This document shows, piece by piece, positions 1 through 9,407 of a stretch of 64,000 nucleotides of DNA (position 1 is its first letter; each line of letters opens with the position of its first letter). The notes under the pieces are model-generated. The model was not told the DNA's origin. It saw only the letters and a list, made by a program, of their open reading frames with translations, and did no database searches. Source of the DNA: Amycolatopsis alba DSM 44262 (GTDB taxonomy: Bacteria > Actinomycetota > Actinomycetes > Mycobacteriales > Pseudonocardiaceae); contig NZ_KB913032.1 of NCBI RefSeq assembly GCF_000384215.1, forward strand, positions 3,985,665 to 4,049,664, in the 5' to 3' direction. Both the position numbers and the translations under genes were made by a program.

Positions 1-1
1 C

Positions 2-628
2 GAGGTCGGCGGGCGGATGTTCGTCATGTACGGGCAGACCGAGGCCGCCCCGCGGATGACCACCGTCCCGGCGGAACGGCTCGCGGAGAAGCTCGGCTCG
101 GCCGGGCCCGCGCTGCCCGGCGGCTCGTTCGCTGTCCGGCGCGAGGACGGTTCCGAGACCAAGCATCCGAAGATCGTCGGCGAGGTCGTCTACCGCGGGC
201 CCAACGTGATGATGGGGTACGCCGAAGACGAGGCCGGGCTGGCCGCGGGCGACGAGTACGGCGGCGTGCTGGCCACCGGCGACCTCGGCTACCTCGACGA
301 GGACGGGTTCCTCTACATCACCGGGCGGTTGAAGCGGATCGGCAAGGTCTTCGGGAACCGGGTCAGCCTGGATGATCTCGAGCACGCCGTGCGTTCTGCT
401 TCGGTGGGGATCGACGTCGTGGCCGCCGTCCCGGCCGGGGACAAGGTCGTCCTGTTCGCGGAGCTGCCGGAAGGCGACGGCGCCAAGGAGATCTGCAAGG
501 ACGCCGCGAAGGCGCTGTCCGAGCGGCTGCACCTGCACACCAGCGGGTTCGACGTCCGCCCCATCGACACCGTGCCGCTGCTCGCCAGCGGCAAGATCGA
601 CTACCGGTCGCTGGAGGCCCAGGTATGA
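2..628 (+). CDS. AMP-dependent acyl ligase, C-terminal part (partial)
   Basis: This is the 3' part of an ANL-superfamily adenylating enzyme; the start lies outside the window. Visible motifs are YGQTEA near the left edge, ATGDLGYLDEDGF (the conserved aspartate that binds ribose), a GRLKRIGKVFGNRVS hinge, and a C-terminal LLASGKIDY carrying the catalytic lysine. Such enzymes activate a carboxylate, usually a fatty acid, as acyl-AMP and pass it to CoA or a carrier protein. Its stop overlaps the LuxE-like start by four bases (625-628), so the two are probably translated together. Together with the next two genes it suggests activation and reduction of an acyl chain to an aldehyde. The substrate cannot be read from this part. 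Confidence 0.85.
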   Translation, partial: EVGGRMFVMYGQTEAAPRMTTVPAERLAEKLGSAGPALPGGSFAVRREDGSETKHPKIVGEVVYRGPNVMMGYAEDEAGLAAGDEYGGVLATGDLGYLDEDGFLYITGRLKRIGKVFGNRVSLDDLEHAVRSASVGIDVVAAVPAGDKVVLFAELPEGDGAKEICKDAAKALSERLHLHTSGFDVRPIDTVPLLASGKIDYRSLEAQV

Positions 629-1677
629 GTGTGTTCACGCTGTCGCAGGCGGAGCGTGAGAAGCACCTGCTTCCGCAGCTCGCCGAGCTCACCGCGCACC
701 ACCGCGAGAACTCCGAGGGCTATGAACGCATCCTCTCGTCGCTGGGTATCGCGCGGGACGCGGAGTTCGCCTCCATCGCGGACCTGCCGTGGCTGCCGGT
801 GCGGATGTTCAAGACCCACGACCTGCGCAGCATCCCCGAGTCCGAGATCTTCAAGACGCTGACGTCCTCGGGCACCACCGGTGCGGGCGCGTCGCGGATC
901 TACCTGGACAAGGCCGCCGCCGGCGCGCAGACCAAGCAGCTCGGTGCCACGCTGCAGGAAGTCCTCGGCAACGAGCGGCTGCCGATGCTGATGGTCGACA
1001 CGATCGGCATCATCAAGAACCGCCGCTCGTTCTCCGCGCGCGGCGCCGGTGTGCTGGGCATGGCGAACTTCGGCCGCAAGCACACCTACGTGCTCGACGA
1101 GAACGACCAGCCGGACGTCGAGGCGGTCAAGACCTTCCTCGCGACCTACGGCGACAAGCCGTTCCTGATCTTCGGCTTCACCTTCATGGTGTGGCAGTAC
1201 CTCTACGAGGTCGCGCGCGAGCACAAGCTCGATCTGTCCAACGGGATCCTGATCCACTCCGGCGGCTGGAAGAAGCTGATCGACCGCGCGGTGGACAACA
1301 CCGAGTTCCGCCGCCGCTTCAAAGAGGACACCGGCCTCACCCGGATCCACAACTACTACGGGATGATCGAGCAGATCGGCACCGTGTTCCTCGAAGGGCC
1401 TTCCGGGAACTCGCTGTACTGCCCCGATTTCGCGGATGTCGTGATCCGGAACCCGGAAACCTGGGAAGAGCAGCCGGTCGGCGAGCCGGGTGTGATCGAG
1501 GTCGTCAGCACCTTGCCGCATTCGTATCCGGGGCACGTCCTGCTCACCGAAGACCTCGGTGTCTACAACGGGATCGACGACGGCGACTGGCCGGGCAAGC
1601 ACTTCTCCGTCATGGGCAGGCTGCCCAAGGCCGAGGCCCGCGGTTGCTCGGACACCTTCCAGGGGGCGGCGGCATGA
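625..1677 (+). CDS. LuxE-like acyl-protein synthetase
   Basis: A 350-residue protein of the LuxE acyl-protein synthetase family, which adenylates a fatty acid and holds the acyl group on a cysteine before handing it to the LuxC reductase. An AMP-binding SSGTTG motif lies near residue 77, and a C-terminal RGCSD motif contains Cys341, which matches the acyl-accepting cysteine of LuxE proteins. It overlaps the gene before it and the gene after it by four and four bases, so the three form one translational unit. No luxA or luxB gene is adjacent, so a light-emitting role is not supported. The likely role is fatty aldehyde or acyl transfer in lipid or glycolipid metabolism. Confidence 0.85.
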   Translation: MSVFTLSQAEREKHLLPQLAELTAHHRENSEGYERILSSLGIARDAEFASIADLPWLPVRMFKTHDLRSIPESEIFKTLTSSGTTGAGASRIYLDKAAAGAQTKQLGATLQEVLGNERLPMLMVDTIGIIKNRRSFSARGAGVLGMANFGRKHTYVLDENDQPDVEAVKTFLATYGDKPFLIFGFTFMVWQYLYEVAREHKLDLSNGILIHSGGWKKLIDRAVDNTEFRRRFKEDTGLTRIHNYYGMIEQIGTVFLEGPSGNSLYCPDFADVVIRNPETWEEQPVGEPGVIEVVSTLPHSYPGHVLLTEDLGVYNGIDDGDWPGKHFSVMGRLPKAEARGCSDTFQGAAA

Positions 1678-2915
1678 CTCTCAACCAGCGTTTTCCGCTC
1701 GGCGACGCGATCGAGGTCTCCTCGTTGGTCGACGAGCTGCGGGCCGAGCCCGTCGGCGGACGGCTGCGTGTGGGCGACCCGCGAGTCGTCGAGTTCCTGA
1801 CGAAGTTCGCGCGCAAGCTGCTCGCACCCGCGACGGCTCGACGTTTCCCGGAGCTGGCATCGCTCGGTTTCTTCCTGCGCAAGGGAGAAATCGCCAAAGC
1901 ATTGTCCACTTTGGATACTTCGGGTGACGCGCTGCGCTTCCCGCGCGGGCTCGTCTTCCACGTCCCGCCTGCCAACGTCGACACGATCTTCGTGTACTCG
2001 TGGGCGCTTTCGGCCCTGGCGGGCAACCACAACGTCGTCCGCGTGTCCTCGCGTTCGGCCGGTGCCGCCGAAACGGTGCTGGAGGCGTTGAACGCCGCAC
2101 TGTCCGAAGTGGACGCAGACACCGCCGCCGCGATCACCGCGACGCAGCGCATGGTCACCTACGACCGCAGCGACGCGATCAGCGGCGCGCTGTCGGTCGC
2201 CGCGGACCTGCGGGTCATCTGGGGCGGTGACGCGTCGGTCGCGGCGCTGCGCAAGTACCCGCTGGCGCCGCACGCGCGCGACCTGACCTTCCCGGACCGG
2301 TCGTCGTTCGCGGTCGCGTCGGTGCGCGGCTGGCAGAACGCCTCCGAGACCGAGCGTCGCGGTGCCGCCGAAGGCTTCTACAACGACTCGTACTGGTTCG
2401 ACCAGGCCGCCTGCTCGTCGCCGCGCGCGGTGTTCTGGGTCGGCGAAGAAGAGGGCGCCAGGGAAGCCGGGCAGGAGTTCCGGAAGCTGCTCGCCGAGGT
2501 GCTGGCGACGAAACAGCACGTCACCGAGCCCGCGATGGCCGTCCAGAAGCGGGTCTCGGCGTACGGCGCGGCCGTCGACGGGCTCGTCAACGGCATCGAC
2601 TTCCAGGGCAACGGCCTTGCGACGCTGGAGCTGGCCGACCCCGCGATCCTGCCGCGCGAATGGCTCGGCGCGGGCACTTTCGCCAACGCGCGGGTCGACA
2701 CGCTTTCCGACCTCGTCCCGATCGTCCTCCGCAAAGATCAAACCGTCGGTCAATTCGGCTTCAGCAAAGAAGAATTGACGCAATTCGTGACGGAATTGGC
2801 TGGCCGCGGCGTCGACCGTGTCGTTCCCTTCGGATCGGCCCTGACGTTCTCCGCGATTTGGGACGGCTACGATCTGCTGACCGAGTTCAGCCGCTTGGTG
2901 ACCGTACAGGCCTGA
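1674..2915 (+). CDS. LuxC-like acyl-CoA/acyl-protein reductase
   Basis: A 413-residue LuxC-family NADPH-dependent reductase that converts an acyl thioester to the aldehyde. The signature around the predicted acyl-accepting cysteine is FDQAACSSPR, with Cys247. The open frame extends far upstream, but the ATG at 1674 overlaps the luxE-like stop in an ATGA arrangement and gives a family-typical length, so this start was chosen. The pairing of LuxE and LuxC without the luciferase subunits occurs in various bacteria and points to fatty aldehyde formation outside bioluminescence. Native acyl donor unknown. Confidence 0.85.
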   Translation: MTLNQRFPLGDAIEVSSLVDELRAEPVGGRLRVGDPRVVEFLTKFARKLLAPATARRFPELASLGFFLRKGEIAKALSTLDTSGDALRFPRGLVFHVPPANVDTIFVYSWALSALAGNHNVVRVSSRSAGAAETVLEALNAALSEVDADTAAAITATQRMVTYDRSDAISGALSVAADLRVIWGGDASVAALRKYPLAPHARDLTFPDRSSFAVASVRGWQNASETERRGAAEGFYNDSYWFDQAACSSPRAVFWVGEEEGAREAGQEFRKLLAEVLATKQHVTEPAMAVQKRVSAYGAAVDGLVNGIDFQGNGLATLELADPAILPREWLGAGTFANARVDTLSDLVPIVLRKDQTVGQFGFSKEELTQFVTELAGRGVDRVVPFGSALTFSAIWDGYDLLTEFSRLVTVQA

Positions 2916-2949
2916 CCTGCGGCGACAGAGGTACAGCAGAGGAGGTTCA

Positions 2950-3921
2950 GTGACGACTGTCGAAACGCCCGAAGAGGACACTTCGGTAAGTGTTAAACAG
3001 CCGAAATCCACCAAGGCGAAGGTTCTCGACGTCGTCCGCTGGGTCGCGATTCTGCTGGTCGTCGCTTTCGCGGCGAAGACACTCGTCACCAATTGGGGTG
3101 AATTCTGGCGGACGTTGTCCGACGTCGCGTGGGAATCCTCCACCCTGAGCCTGCTCGCGCTCATCGCCGCGATCATGGTGTCGACCTACGGCTGGCAGGT
3201 CATGGTCGACGACCTCGGCAAGCCGATCGGCTACGCGAGGGGCGCGCAGATCTGCCTGGTCGGCTCGCTCGGCAAGTACGTGCCGGGTTCGGTGTGGGCG
3301 TACCTGCTGCAGATGGAACTGGGCCGCAAGGCCGGGCTCGCCAGGGCCCGCATCTTCACCGGTTCGCTGATCCAGCTCGGCGTCGGCGTGGTGTCCGCGC
3401 TGGTCGTCTCGCTGCTCGCGGCGCCCGCGGTGTTCAGCAACAGCCCGCGCGCGATGTGGCTGTTCGTGCTCATCCCGGTGGGTCTCGCGATGCTGCACCC
3501 GAAGGTGCTGACCTGGGGCACTTCGCTGGTGCTGCGCATTCTGCGCCGCCCGCCGCTCGACCACCGGCTGAGCTGGTCGGTCGTCGGGAAGGTCTTCGGC
3601 TCGTCGACGGCGGCGTGGGCGTTGCAGGGCGTGCACCTCTGGCTGCTGGCGAACTCCGTCGGCACGCCGGGCTTCAGCGGTTTCGTGCTGTGTGTCGGCG
3701 CGATGGCCGTCGCGATGACCGTCGGGACGTTCGCGTTCATCCTGCCCAGCGGGGTCGGCGTCCGCGAGGTCGCGCAGGTCGCCGTGCTGACCGCGTCGGG
3801 CCTCACCGTCGTCCAGGCGACGGCGTTCGCCATCGCTTCGCGCGTGATGTTCACCGTCGCCGACCTGATCACCGCCGGTGCCGCCGCCCTCTCTGCCCGC
3901 CTCGTCACCTCTCGCATCTAG
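2950..3921 (+). CDS. UPF0104 / LPG-synthase-type flippase-like membrane protein
   Basis: A 323-residue polytopic membrane protein with a short charged N-terminus and about eight hydrophobic segments. It matches the flippase-like domain shared with the N-terminal half of lysylphosphatidylglycerol synthase (UPF0104): GSLGKYVPGSVWAYLLQ near residue 106 and the PSGVGVREVAQ motif near residue 260. Proteins of this family are thought to move or handle lipid-linked substrates, which suits a locus full of polyprenyl-sugar enzymes. The GTG start at 2950 is preceded by a strong AGGAGG at 2940-2945. It lies 34 bases after the LuxC-like gene and may be the last gene of that operon. The substrate is not evident. 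Confidence 0.75.
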   Translation: MTTVETPEEDTSVSVKQPKSTKAKVLDVVRWVAILLVVAFAAKTLVTNWGEFWRTLSDVAWESSTLSLLALIAAIMVSTYGWQVMVDDLGKPIGYARGAQICLVGSLGKYVPGSVWAYLLQMELGRKAGLARARIFTGSLIQLGVGVVSALVVSLLAAPAVFSNSPRAMWLFVLIPVGLAMLHPKVLTWGTSLVLRILRRPPLDHRLSWSVVGKVFGSSTAAWALQGVHLWLLANSVGTPGFSGFVLCVGAMAVAMTVGTFAFILPSGVGVREVAQVAVLTASGLTVVQATAFAIASRVMFTVADLITAGAAALSARLVTSRI

Positions 3922-3944
3922 CCGACTCAGTCGGGCCCGGCGAC

Positions 3945-4101
3945 GTTGCGAAAGCCACTTTCACAACATGCTCGCCCGTGGAGCCCCCGCCGCGTCCGTG
4001 AAGGCCTCCTTACCTACCCTCAAGGTAGTGAAGGAGGCTTTCACTACCTTGGGCGACGTCCTGGGAGATGGTGCGTGTCGCGAAAGTGGCTTTCGCGACA
4101 C
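3945..4101. repeat. Cluster of three short palindromic intergenic repeats
   Basis: The 227-base gap between two convergent genes holds three hairpins. At 3945-3967 the arms are GTTGCGAAAG and CTTTCACAAC (one mismatch, loop CCA). At 4021-4051 a perfect 12-bp stem CAAGGTAGTGAA pairs with its complement around a 7-base loop. At 4075-4101 a perfect 12-bp stem GTGTCGCGAAAG surrounds the loop TGG. The first and third share the core GCGAAAG-3nt-CTTTC, which recurs at 12252-12306. They may act as bidirectional terminators but also look like a dispersed repeat family. Confidence 0.8.
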
Positions 4102-4148
4102 ACGCGGCCGTGACGACCGCGATCAGCCACCTACTGGCGGGAGACGCG

Positions 4149-6086
4149 TCAAGGGTTCAGGCGGTAGATGACGGCGTCCGCGTTGCGGTACACCTCGGTC
4201 ACGAAGTTCAGCCCCTCCAGATCGCGCAGCCCGGCCTGACGCGGGGCACCCGTCGGGTAGCCGTACTGCCCGAGGATCACCCACCGCACGTTCAGCCGTT
4301 CCACCGCCGCCTGCACGGCGGCGTTCGACGGGTACTCGCGGAAATGCCCCTCCAGCAGCCGCGCGTCCGACGGCGGCAGCGTCTCGTCGAAATGCCCGGA
4401 AGTGGTCCGGACGCCGGAAAGCGCGTAGGTCCACACCGTCCCGTCCAGCCGGTCGTTCACCGCGCGCTCGCCGGGCTTCGCGAGCCCGGCGAGCTTCTCC
4501 ATCGCCACGACCTCGTCCGGGCTCACCGGCAGCTTGTGCGGGTTGATCCCCGGCGTGTTCGCGTAGCCGGTCGCGACCTTCGCCGCGTTGGATCCCGCGT
4601 AGAAACCGTTGCTCACGAAGGCGAACCCGCTGAACACCGCCACCGCGACGACGAAAGCGGGCACCTTCCGGAGGGTCACGGTGTCCCGCAGCCACGCCTG
4701 CGTCTCGGCGAGTCCGTGCGCCGCGATGATCGACAGCGGGATCGCCGCCATCGACATGAACCGGTACGGGTCGTTCCACCACGGCCGGGACAGCGCCAGC
4801 ACGAGAGGCTGCTCCGACGACGTCACCGCGATGTAGGCGAGCCCGGTGAGCAACGCCGTCACGCCGATCCAGCGCAGCGCGCCCGCCCGTGAGAAGAAGA
4901 TGAAGCCCAGCAGCAGCGCGACCGAAAGCCAGATCTGCGGATAGGGCTCGTAGTGCTGGAAGCCCAGCAGCGCCCCGAGCGCCGTCGTCGCCCGCCATTC
5001 GACCGGCCAGCTGCGGTAGGGCACGTCGCCGTTCGCGAGGCCGATCGCGCCGAACAGCTGCAGCCACGCCACGACGACCGCGACGACACCGACGATCGCC
5101 AGCGCCCGCAGGTCCCGGCCGATCCGCCGCCACCGTTCACCGGGCGCGGCCCAGCGTTGCAGCAGCAGCGGGCCGGCGAACAGGATCGCGCCGAACAACG
5201 CCGACGAGTGCACGCACAGGAGCCCGACGGCGCCTGCCGTCAGCACGAAGCCGGTGTCGGGCGCGGGGCGGTCGAGGTACCGCTTCACCGCGACGGCGGC
5301 CAGCGGGGTCAGCGCGAGACCGAGCAGGAACGGCAGCAAAGGTCCCCTGCTCATCGATTCGTACAGCCCCATCACCGGAGCGATGGAGACGAGCGCGACC
5401 GCGCCCGCGAACACCGCCCGGCCTCGGAACACGCGCACCATCGTGACCAGCGACAACGCCAGCAGTGCTGGCAGCAGTGCGGTGTTCACGTCCAGCGTCA
5501 GCGGGATGCTCGCCGGGCTCAGCCGGTACATCACGGACGCGAGCAGGTGGTACGCGTTGGGGTAGAAGACCGGCGCCGCGTCGCCGTACCAGTTGACGTC
5601 GCCGGTGCCGAACAGGCTGCCGTCGCCGGTTTCGGCGATCTGCCGGACACCGTTCGCGTGGTACACGGCGTCGAATCCCTGCGGGATGGCGTCCAGCTTG
5701 CCCAGCCCGCGCACCACCGCGTACATCCCGACGGCGGCCGCGAGCAGCAGGCACGCCCCGACGGCGAGATGCCCTGTCCGTCCCCAGAGCGGTTCCTCCG
5801 GTGCGGGCGGCCATCGGCGCAGGGTGAGCCGTCGCAGGCCGTACGCGGCTCCGGCGAACAACGCCGTCGCCGCCGCGTAGGTCACCGGGGTGAACGGGAG
5901 GCCGATCGCGGCCGTCCACGGCCCGGCGAGACCGCCGATGGCGTAGCTCAGCAGCGGCGTCATCCCCGCGAGCACCCAGCCGCGCAGGCCGGCGGCGAGA
6001 CCGGTGAGCAGACCGGGGAGGCCGATGACGAGTAGTGCGACACAGACCGTGAGAACGTCGGTCAGCATGGAGGTCTGGGTGGGCAC
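4149..6086 (-). CDS. DUF6541-type polytopic membrane protein, probable GT-C glycosyltransferase
   Basis: About 645 residues, with many hydrophobic segments in the first 470 and a soluble C-terminal part. It is a clear paralogue of the protein at 12377-14386: both share PLLSY near the N-terminus, a long extracytoplasmic loop containing GDGSL and NWY, YPNAYHL, the PWWND motif near the end of the membrane part, and a C-terminal domain ending in IYRLNP or IYTLTR. The architecture resembles GT-C polyprenyl-phosphosugar transferases, so transfer of arabinose or another sugar outside the membrane is plausible, but that is inference. A GTG at 6086 preceded by GAGGAAG was chosen because it aligns with the paralogue start. 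Confidence 0.75.
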   Translation of the reverse strand: MPTQTSMLTDVLTVCVALLVIGLPGLLTGLAAGLRGWVLAGMTPLLSYAIGGLAGPWTAAIGLPFTPVTYAAATALFAGAAYGLRRLTLRRWPPAPEEPLWGRTGHLAVGACLLLAAAVGMYAVVRGLGKLDAIPQGFDAVYHANGVRQIAETGDGSLFGTGDVNWYGDAAPVFYPNAYHLLASVMYRLSPASIPLTLDVNTALLPALLALSLVTMVRVFRGRAVFAGAVALVSIAPVMGLYESMSRGPLLPFLLGLALTPLAAVAVKRYLDRPAPDTGFVLTAGAVGLLCVHSSALFGAILFAGPLLLQRWAAPGERWRRIGRDLRALAIVGVVAVVVAWLQLFGAIGLANGDVPYRSWPVEWRATTALGALLGFQHYEPYPQIWLSVALLLGFIFFSRAGALRWIGVTALLTGLAYIAVTSSEQPLVLALSRPWWNDPYRFMSMAAIPLSIIAAHGLAETQAWLRDTVTLRKVPAFVVAVAVFSGFAFVSNGFYAGSNAAKVATGYANTPGINPHKLPVSPDEVVAMEKLAGLAKPGERAVNDRLDGTVWTYALSGVRTTSGHFDETLPPSDARLLEGHFREYPSNAAVQAAVERLNVRWVILGQYGYPTGAPRQAGLRDLEGLNFVTEVYRNADAVIYRLNP

Positions 6087-6360
6087 AAGGCTTCCTCGGC
6101 GTCTGCAAGCGGAGTGGGAAATCCGCACAGAACCCCCGAGGTGCGGACGGAATGGGAGTCAGATTAACGGCTGTAGGCCGTTACCCGAAGGAGTCACATC
6201 CCGACGGGGAAAACGGCGGAACGTCGCCTACTCCGTGCGCACTCAATTCCCCCATTCGTGTCAATTGACTGCGCCGAAAGAAACACCTTGGCTCCGTGAT
6301 CGATACTTGACCGTAGTCTTTCGTCAGGGGAGTGGCCGGGCACGGGAGGGTGGGGATCTG

Positions 6361-7971
6361 GTGGTGATCGCGCTCGTCCTCGCCTGGTCTGTGCTCGCGA
6401 TCTTCGTCATGGTGGCCTGGCCAAGGATCGGCGCGGACAAGAACTGGCGCGCGGTCGCGCTGCTGCTCACCCTCGGTTTCTCCCTGGTGCATCAGCTGGT
6501 GTTTTCGACCATCGCGGAAGACGCGTACATCACTTTCCGCTACGTCCAGAACATCGCTGACGGCAATGGTCCGGTGTTCAACACCGGCGAGCGGATCGAG
6601 GGTTACGCGAATTTCCTTTGGATGATCGCGATCGCGTTGCCGAAGGCCGCTTTCGGTGCCGATATCGAAACCTCCGCGATCGTGCTCGGCGTCCTCGCCA
6701 CCCTCGGGGCCGTCCTGCTCGCGTACGTGACGGTGAACCGGGTGGTCGAGCGGGCGGCTGGGGAGCCGCGCCCGGCCTGCGGGGTGGCCGCCGCGGTACT
6801 CGTCGCGGGTGCCGGCGGGCTCGCCGCGTACGGCGGATCCGGCACCGAAACGCCGTTGTTCGTGCTGCTCGTGTTCGGTGTCTTCGCCTCGCTCGCGGCC
6901 CGGCGCCCGGTCGTCGCGGGCGTGCTCGTCGCCTTCGCGATGATGACGCGCCCGGCTGGGGTCCTGCTCGCGGTGCTCGTCGGGGGCTGGCTGGTCGTCG
7001 GCGCCCTGCGCGGCCGCTACACCTGGTGGTCCCCGGCGGCCTGGCTGCTCGGCGGGCTCGTCTTCGCCGCGCCGTGGACGGCGTGGCGGATGACCTACTA
7101 CGACCATGTCCTGCCGACTTCGGTCGTCATCCCCTTCGATCTCGACGTCCCGTCCCGGATCGACCGCGGCTGGCAGTACCTGTCGGGTTTCTCGCTGGTC
7201 CATCAGGGGTTCCTGCTGCTCGGCCTGGTCGCGGCGGTGGCGCTGCTCCTGCGCCGCACCGGCCGGACGCCGGACGAGGCGGAGGCCAGGGCGCTGACCT
7301 GGCTGATGCTCGGCACCGCCGTCGCGATCACCGGTTTCGTGGTCTTCTTCGGCGGCGACGCGAGGCCTGCCTGGCGGCTGCTGGCGCCGATCCCGCCGCT
7401 GCTTTCGGTGGCGGCCGTGTCGGTCTACGGCGTGCTCACCGCGACCGCGAAACCGAGCCCGCGGCCGCGTCCGCGGGTCCAGCGGCTGATGCCCGCCGCC
7501 GCGCTGGCGTTGTCCGGGCTCGCGGTGCTGGTCTCGGTGTTCAGCCCGGAGATGCTCGCCCGTGTGCGTGCCTGGCACGACCACGGCGCGCAGCTGGAGG
7601 AGATCGGCCGCTGGCTCGACGCCTACCTGCCGCCCGGTTCGGTCGTGAGCACGTCCGCGCCCGGTGTGCTGTCGTACCACGCCGGGACGCAGCTGCAGAT
7701 CGTCGGCGTCCGCGGTCAGACCGAGGAAGCGGGCGAGGCCGTCGTCTCCCGGCGACGTCCGACGATCGCCGTCATCACCGACAGCGGCTACTCGGCGAGG
7801 CAGTCCTGCGCGATCGACCCCGCGTACGCGGCGAGGTACCGCGTCGCGACCTTCGCGCGTGAAGGAACGTCGTCCTGGCTCAGCGTGTTCTTGCGGGCGG
7901 ACGTCGAGCGTTCGGTGAGGGCGGCCCTCGACCGCTCACCCGATTTCCGCCACGTACCGTGCCCTTCGTGA
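6361..7971 (+). CDS. AftB-like GT-C glycosyltransferase
   Basis: A polytopic protein of about 536 residues. After the second membrane segment comes an extracytoplasmic motif EDAYITFRYVQNIADG followed by FNTGERIEGYANFLW. This matches the DD-x(n)-GERVE signature of AftB-family arabinofuranosyltransferases, in which the acidic residues are thought to act in catalysis with decaprenyl-phospho-arabinose. A GTG at 6361 (or 6364) follows the purine-rich stretch GGGAGGGTGGGG and begins directly with the first membrane helix. It is divergent from the DUF6541 gene and overlaps the next gene. It is one of four AftB-like proteins in the window, so its precise linkage is uncertain. Confidence 0.7.
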   Translation: MVIALVLAWSVLAIFVMVAWPRIGADKNWRAVALLLTLGFSLVHQLVFSTIAEDAYITFRYVQNIADGNGPVFNTGERIEGYANFLWMIAIALPKAAFGADIETSAIVLGVLATLGAVLLAYVTVNRVVERAAGEPRPACGVAAAVLVAGAGGLAAYGGSGTETPLFVLLVFGVFASLAARRPVVAGVLVAFAMMTRPAGVLLAVLVGGWLVVGALRGRYTWWSPAAWLLGGLVFAAPWTAWRMTYYDHVLPTSVVIPFDLDVPSRIDRGWQYLSGFSLVHQGFLLLGLVAAVALLLRRTGRTPDEAEARALTWLMLGTAVAITGFVVFFGGDARPAWRLLAPIPPLLSVAAVSVYGVLTATAKPSPRPRPRVQRLMPAAALALSGLAVLVSVFSPEMLARVRAWHDHGAQLEEIGRWLDAYLPPGSVVSTSAPGVLSYHAGTQLQIVGVRGQTEEAGEAVVSRRRPTIAVITDSGYSARQSCAIDPAYAARYRVATFAREGTSSWLSVFLRADVERSVRAALDRSPDFRHVPCPS

Positions 7972-9407
7972 GTGTCGACGAACGCGTTTCCCCCAGCCGA
8001 CCAGCAGCGCTTGAAGCACCTTCGCGCCTGTTCGGCCTCGGCGTGTTCGCCGCCGCGCTCACCGTGCTGCTCGTCCGCTTCCTCGTACCGCGGCCGGTCG
8101 CGATGTCCGACAACGGCGACGGCTTCCGCGTGCTGTGCGGCGCGGGTATCCCGTGGAAGGGCAAGCCGGAACAGTTCGTGCGCCTCGCCTACACCGCGCC
8201 GGCGGGGGAATGCGACGCCACGTATCTCCTGACCCAGAGCTGGTTCGCGCGGATCGCGCGATCGATCGGCGGGCTGCTCGGCCTCGAATCGACGCTCAGC
8301 CTGGTCGTGCTCGGCGTGCTCACCAGCGTCCTCGCCGCCGCGGCGGTCGCGTTGATCGTCGTCGGACTGCCGTACTCGCGTCGTGTCCGCGGCTTCGTGG
8401 CCGCGGGGCTGCTGCTGGTCGTCGCGGACTCCGCGTTCTTCGGTTACTTCGCCTCCGTGCTCGGCGAAGGCGCCGCGTTCCTCGGACTTCTGCTCGCCAC
8501 CGGCGGCCTGCTGGTCTCCGCGCGGCCCGGATGGTGGCGCTACGCGGGTCTGGCCGTGCTTCTCTTCGGTGGCGTCATCGCGGTCAACGCCAAGGTCCAG
8601 ACGCTGATGATCCTGCCGCTGCTCGCGCTCGCCGCGCTGCTCGTCCGCCCGGCCGGGGTCAGCGGACTGAAGCGCTGGCTTCCCGTGGTGTTCGTCATCG
8701 GTGCGCTCGCCGGAGGCACGGCTTACGCGCAGCAGACCGTCGAACCGGCGAAGCTGCCCGACGGTTCCCTGGCCGCGCGTCCTGGCGACGATTCACGCGA
8801 GATCAACATGTTCAACACGATCTTCCTGACCATTGTGGACGGTCGGCACGACACCGGGGCCGACCTCGCCGCGCTGGGCCTGCCCGCCTCGTTCGGCCAG
8901 TACGCCGGCAACGGCTGGTGGCATGCGAAGCCCGCGACGATGGATCCCGCGTACCCGGAATACCGCGACCGGATCAGCAGGCGCAACGTCATCGAGTACT
9001 TCGCGACGCATCCCTGGCGCACCGTCGGAATCCTGGACCGCGCGGCGGGCGATCTGCTCACCGCGCGGCCGCCCTACCTCGGCAGCTTCGACCAGTCGGC
9101 CGGTTTCGCGCCGGAGGCACAGGAATACCGTGTCCCGGTGATGTCGACCATCACGAAAGCCCTGGCGCCGCTGGGTTTCTTCGCCTTGCTGCCGATATGG
9201 GCCCTGCTGGCCTGGCGTGGCTGGAAAACCCGGCGCGACGCGGTGGGTGTCGTGCTGGGGTTCCTGCTGGCCGTCGCCGCCGGGCAGTTCGCGCTGGCCG
9301 CGCTGGGCGACGGCCTGGAGAACGTCAAGCACCAGGTGATCGCCTTGTACTGCACGCTGCTCGGTGTCGTCCTGGCGCTGGCGACTTTCGCGCGCCGGAC
9401 GATGTGA
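7959..9407 (+). CDS. Polytopic membrane protein, possible GT-C enzyme
   Basis: About 482 residues, mostly hydrophobic, with some ten or more predicted membrane segments. After the first membrane helix an acidic loop begins MSDNGDGFR, and a long extracytoplasmic loop lies around residues 250-360. This is the general plan of GT-C glycosyltransferases, but no specific family is recognised. It overlaps the end of the AftB-like gene: GTG at 7959 is the longest start, while GTG at 7968 would give a four-base GTGA overlap and is equally likely. The coupling suggests work on the same cell-wall glycan as its neighbour. Confidence 0.6.
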   Translation: MPFVSVDERVSPSRPAALEAPSRLFGLGVFAAALTVLLVRFLVPRPVAMSDNGDGFRVLCGAGIPWKGKPEQFVRLAYTAPAGECDATYLLTQSWFARIARSIGGLLGLESTLSLVVLGVLTSVLAAAAVALIVVGLPYSRRVRGFVAAGLLLVVADSAFFGYFASVLGEGAAFLGLLLATGGLLVSARPGWWRYAGLAVLLFGGVIAVNAKVQTLMILPLLALAALLVRPAGVSGLKRWLPVVFVIGALAGGTAYAQQTVEPAKLPDGSLAARPGDDSREINMFNTIFLTIVDGRHDTGADLAALGLPASFGQYAGNGWWHAKPATMDPAYPEYRDRISRRNVIEYFATHPWRTVGILDRAAGDLLTARPPYLGSFDQSAGFAPEAQEYRVPVMSTITKALAPLGFFALLPIWALLAWRGWKTRRDAVGVVLGFLLAVAAGQFALAALGDGLENVKHQVIALYCTLLGVVLALATFARRTM

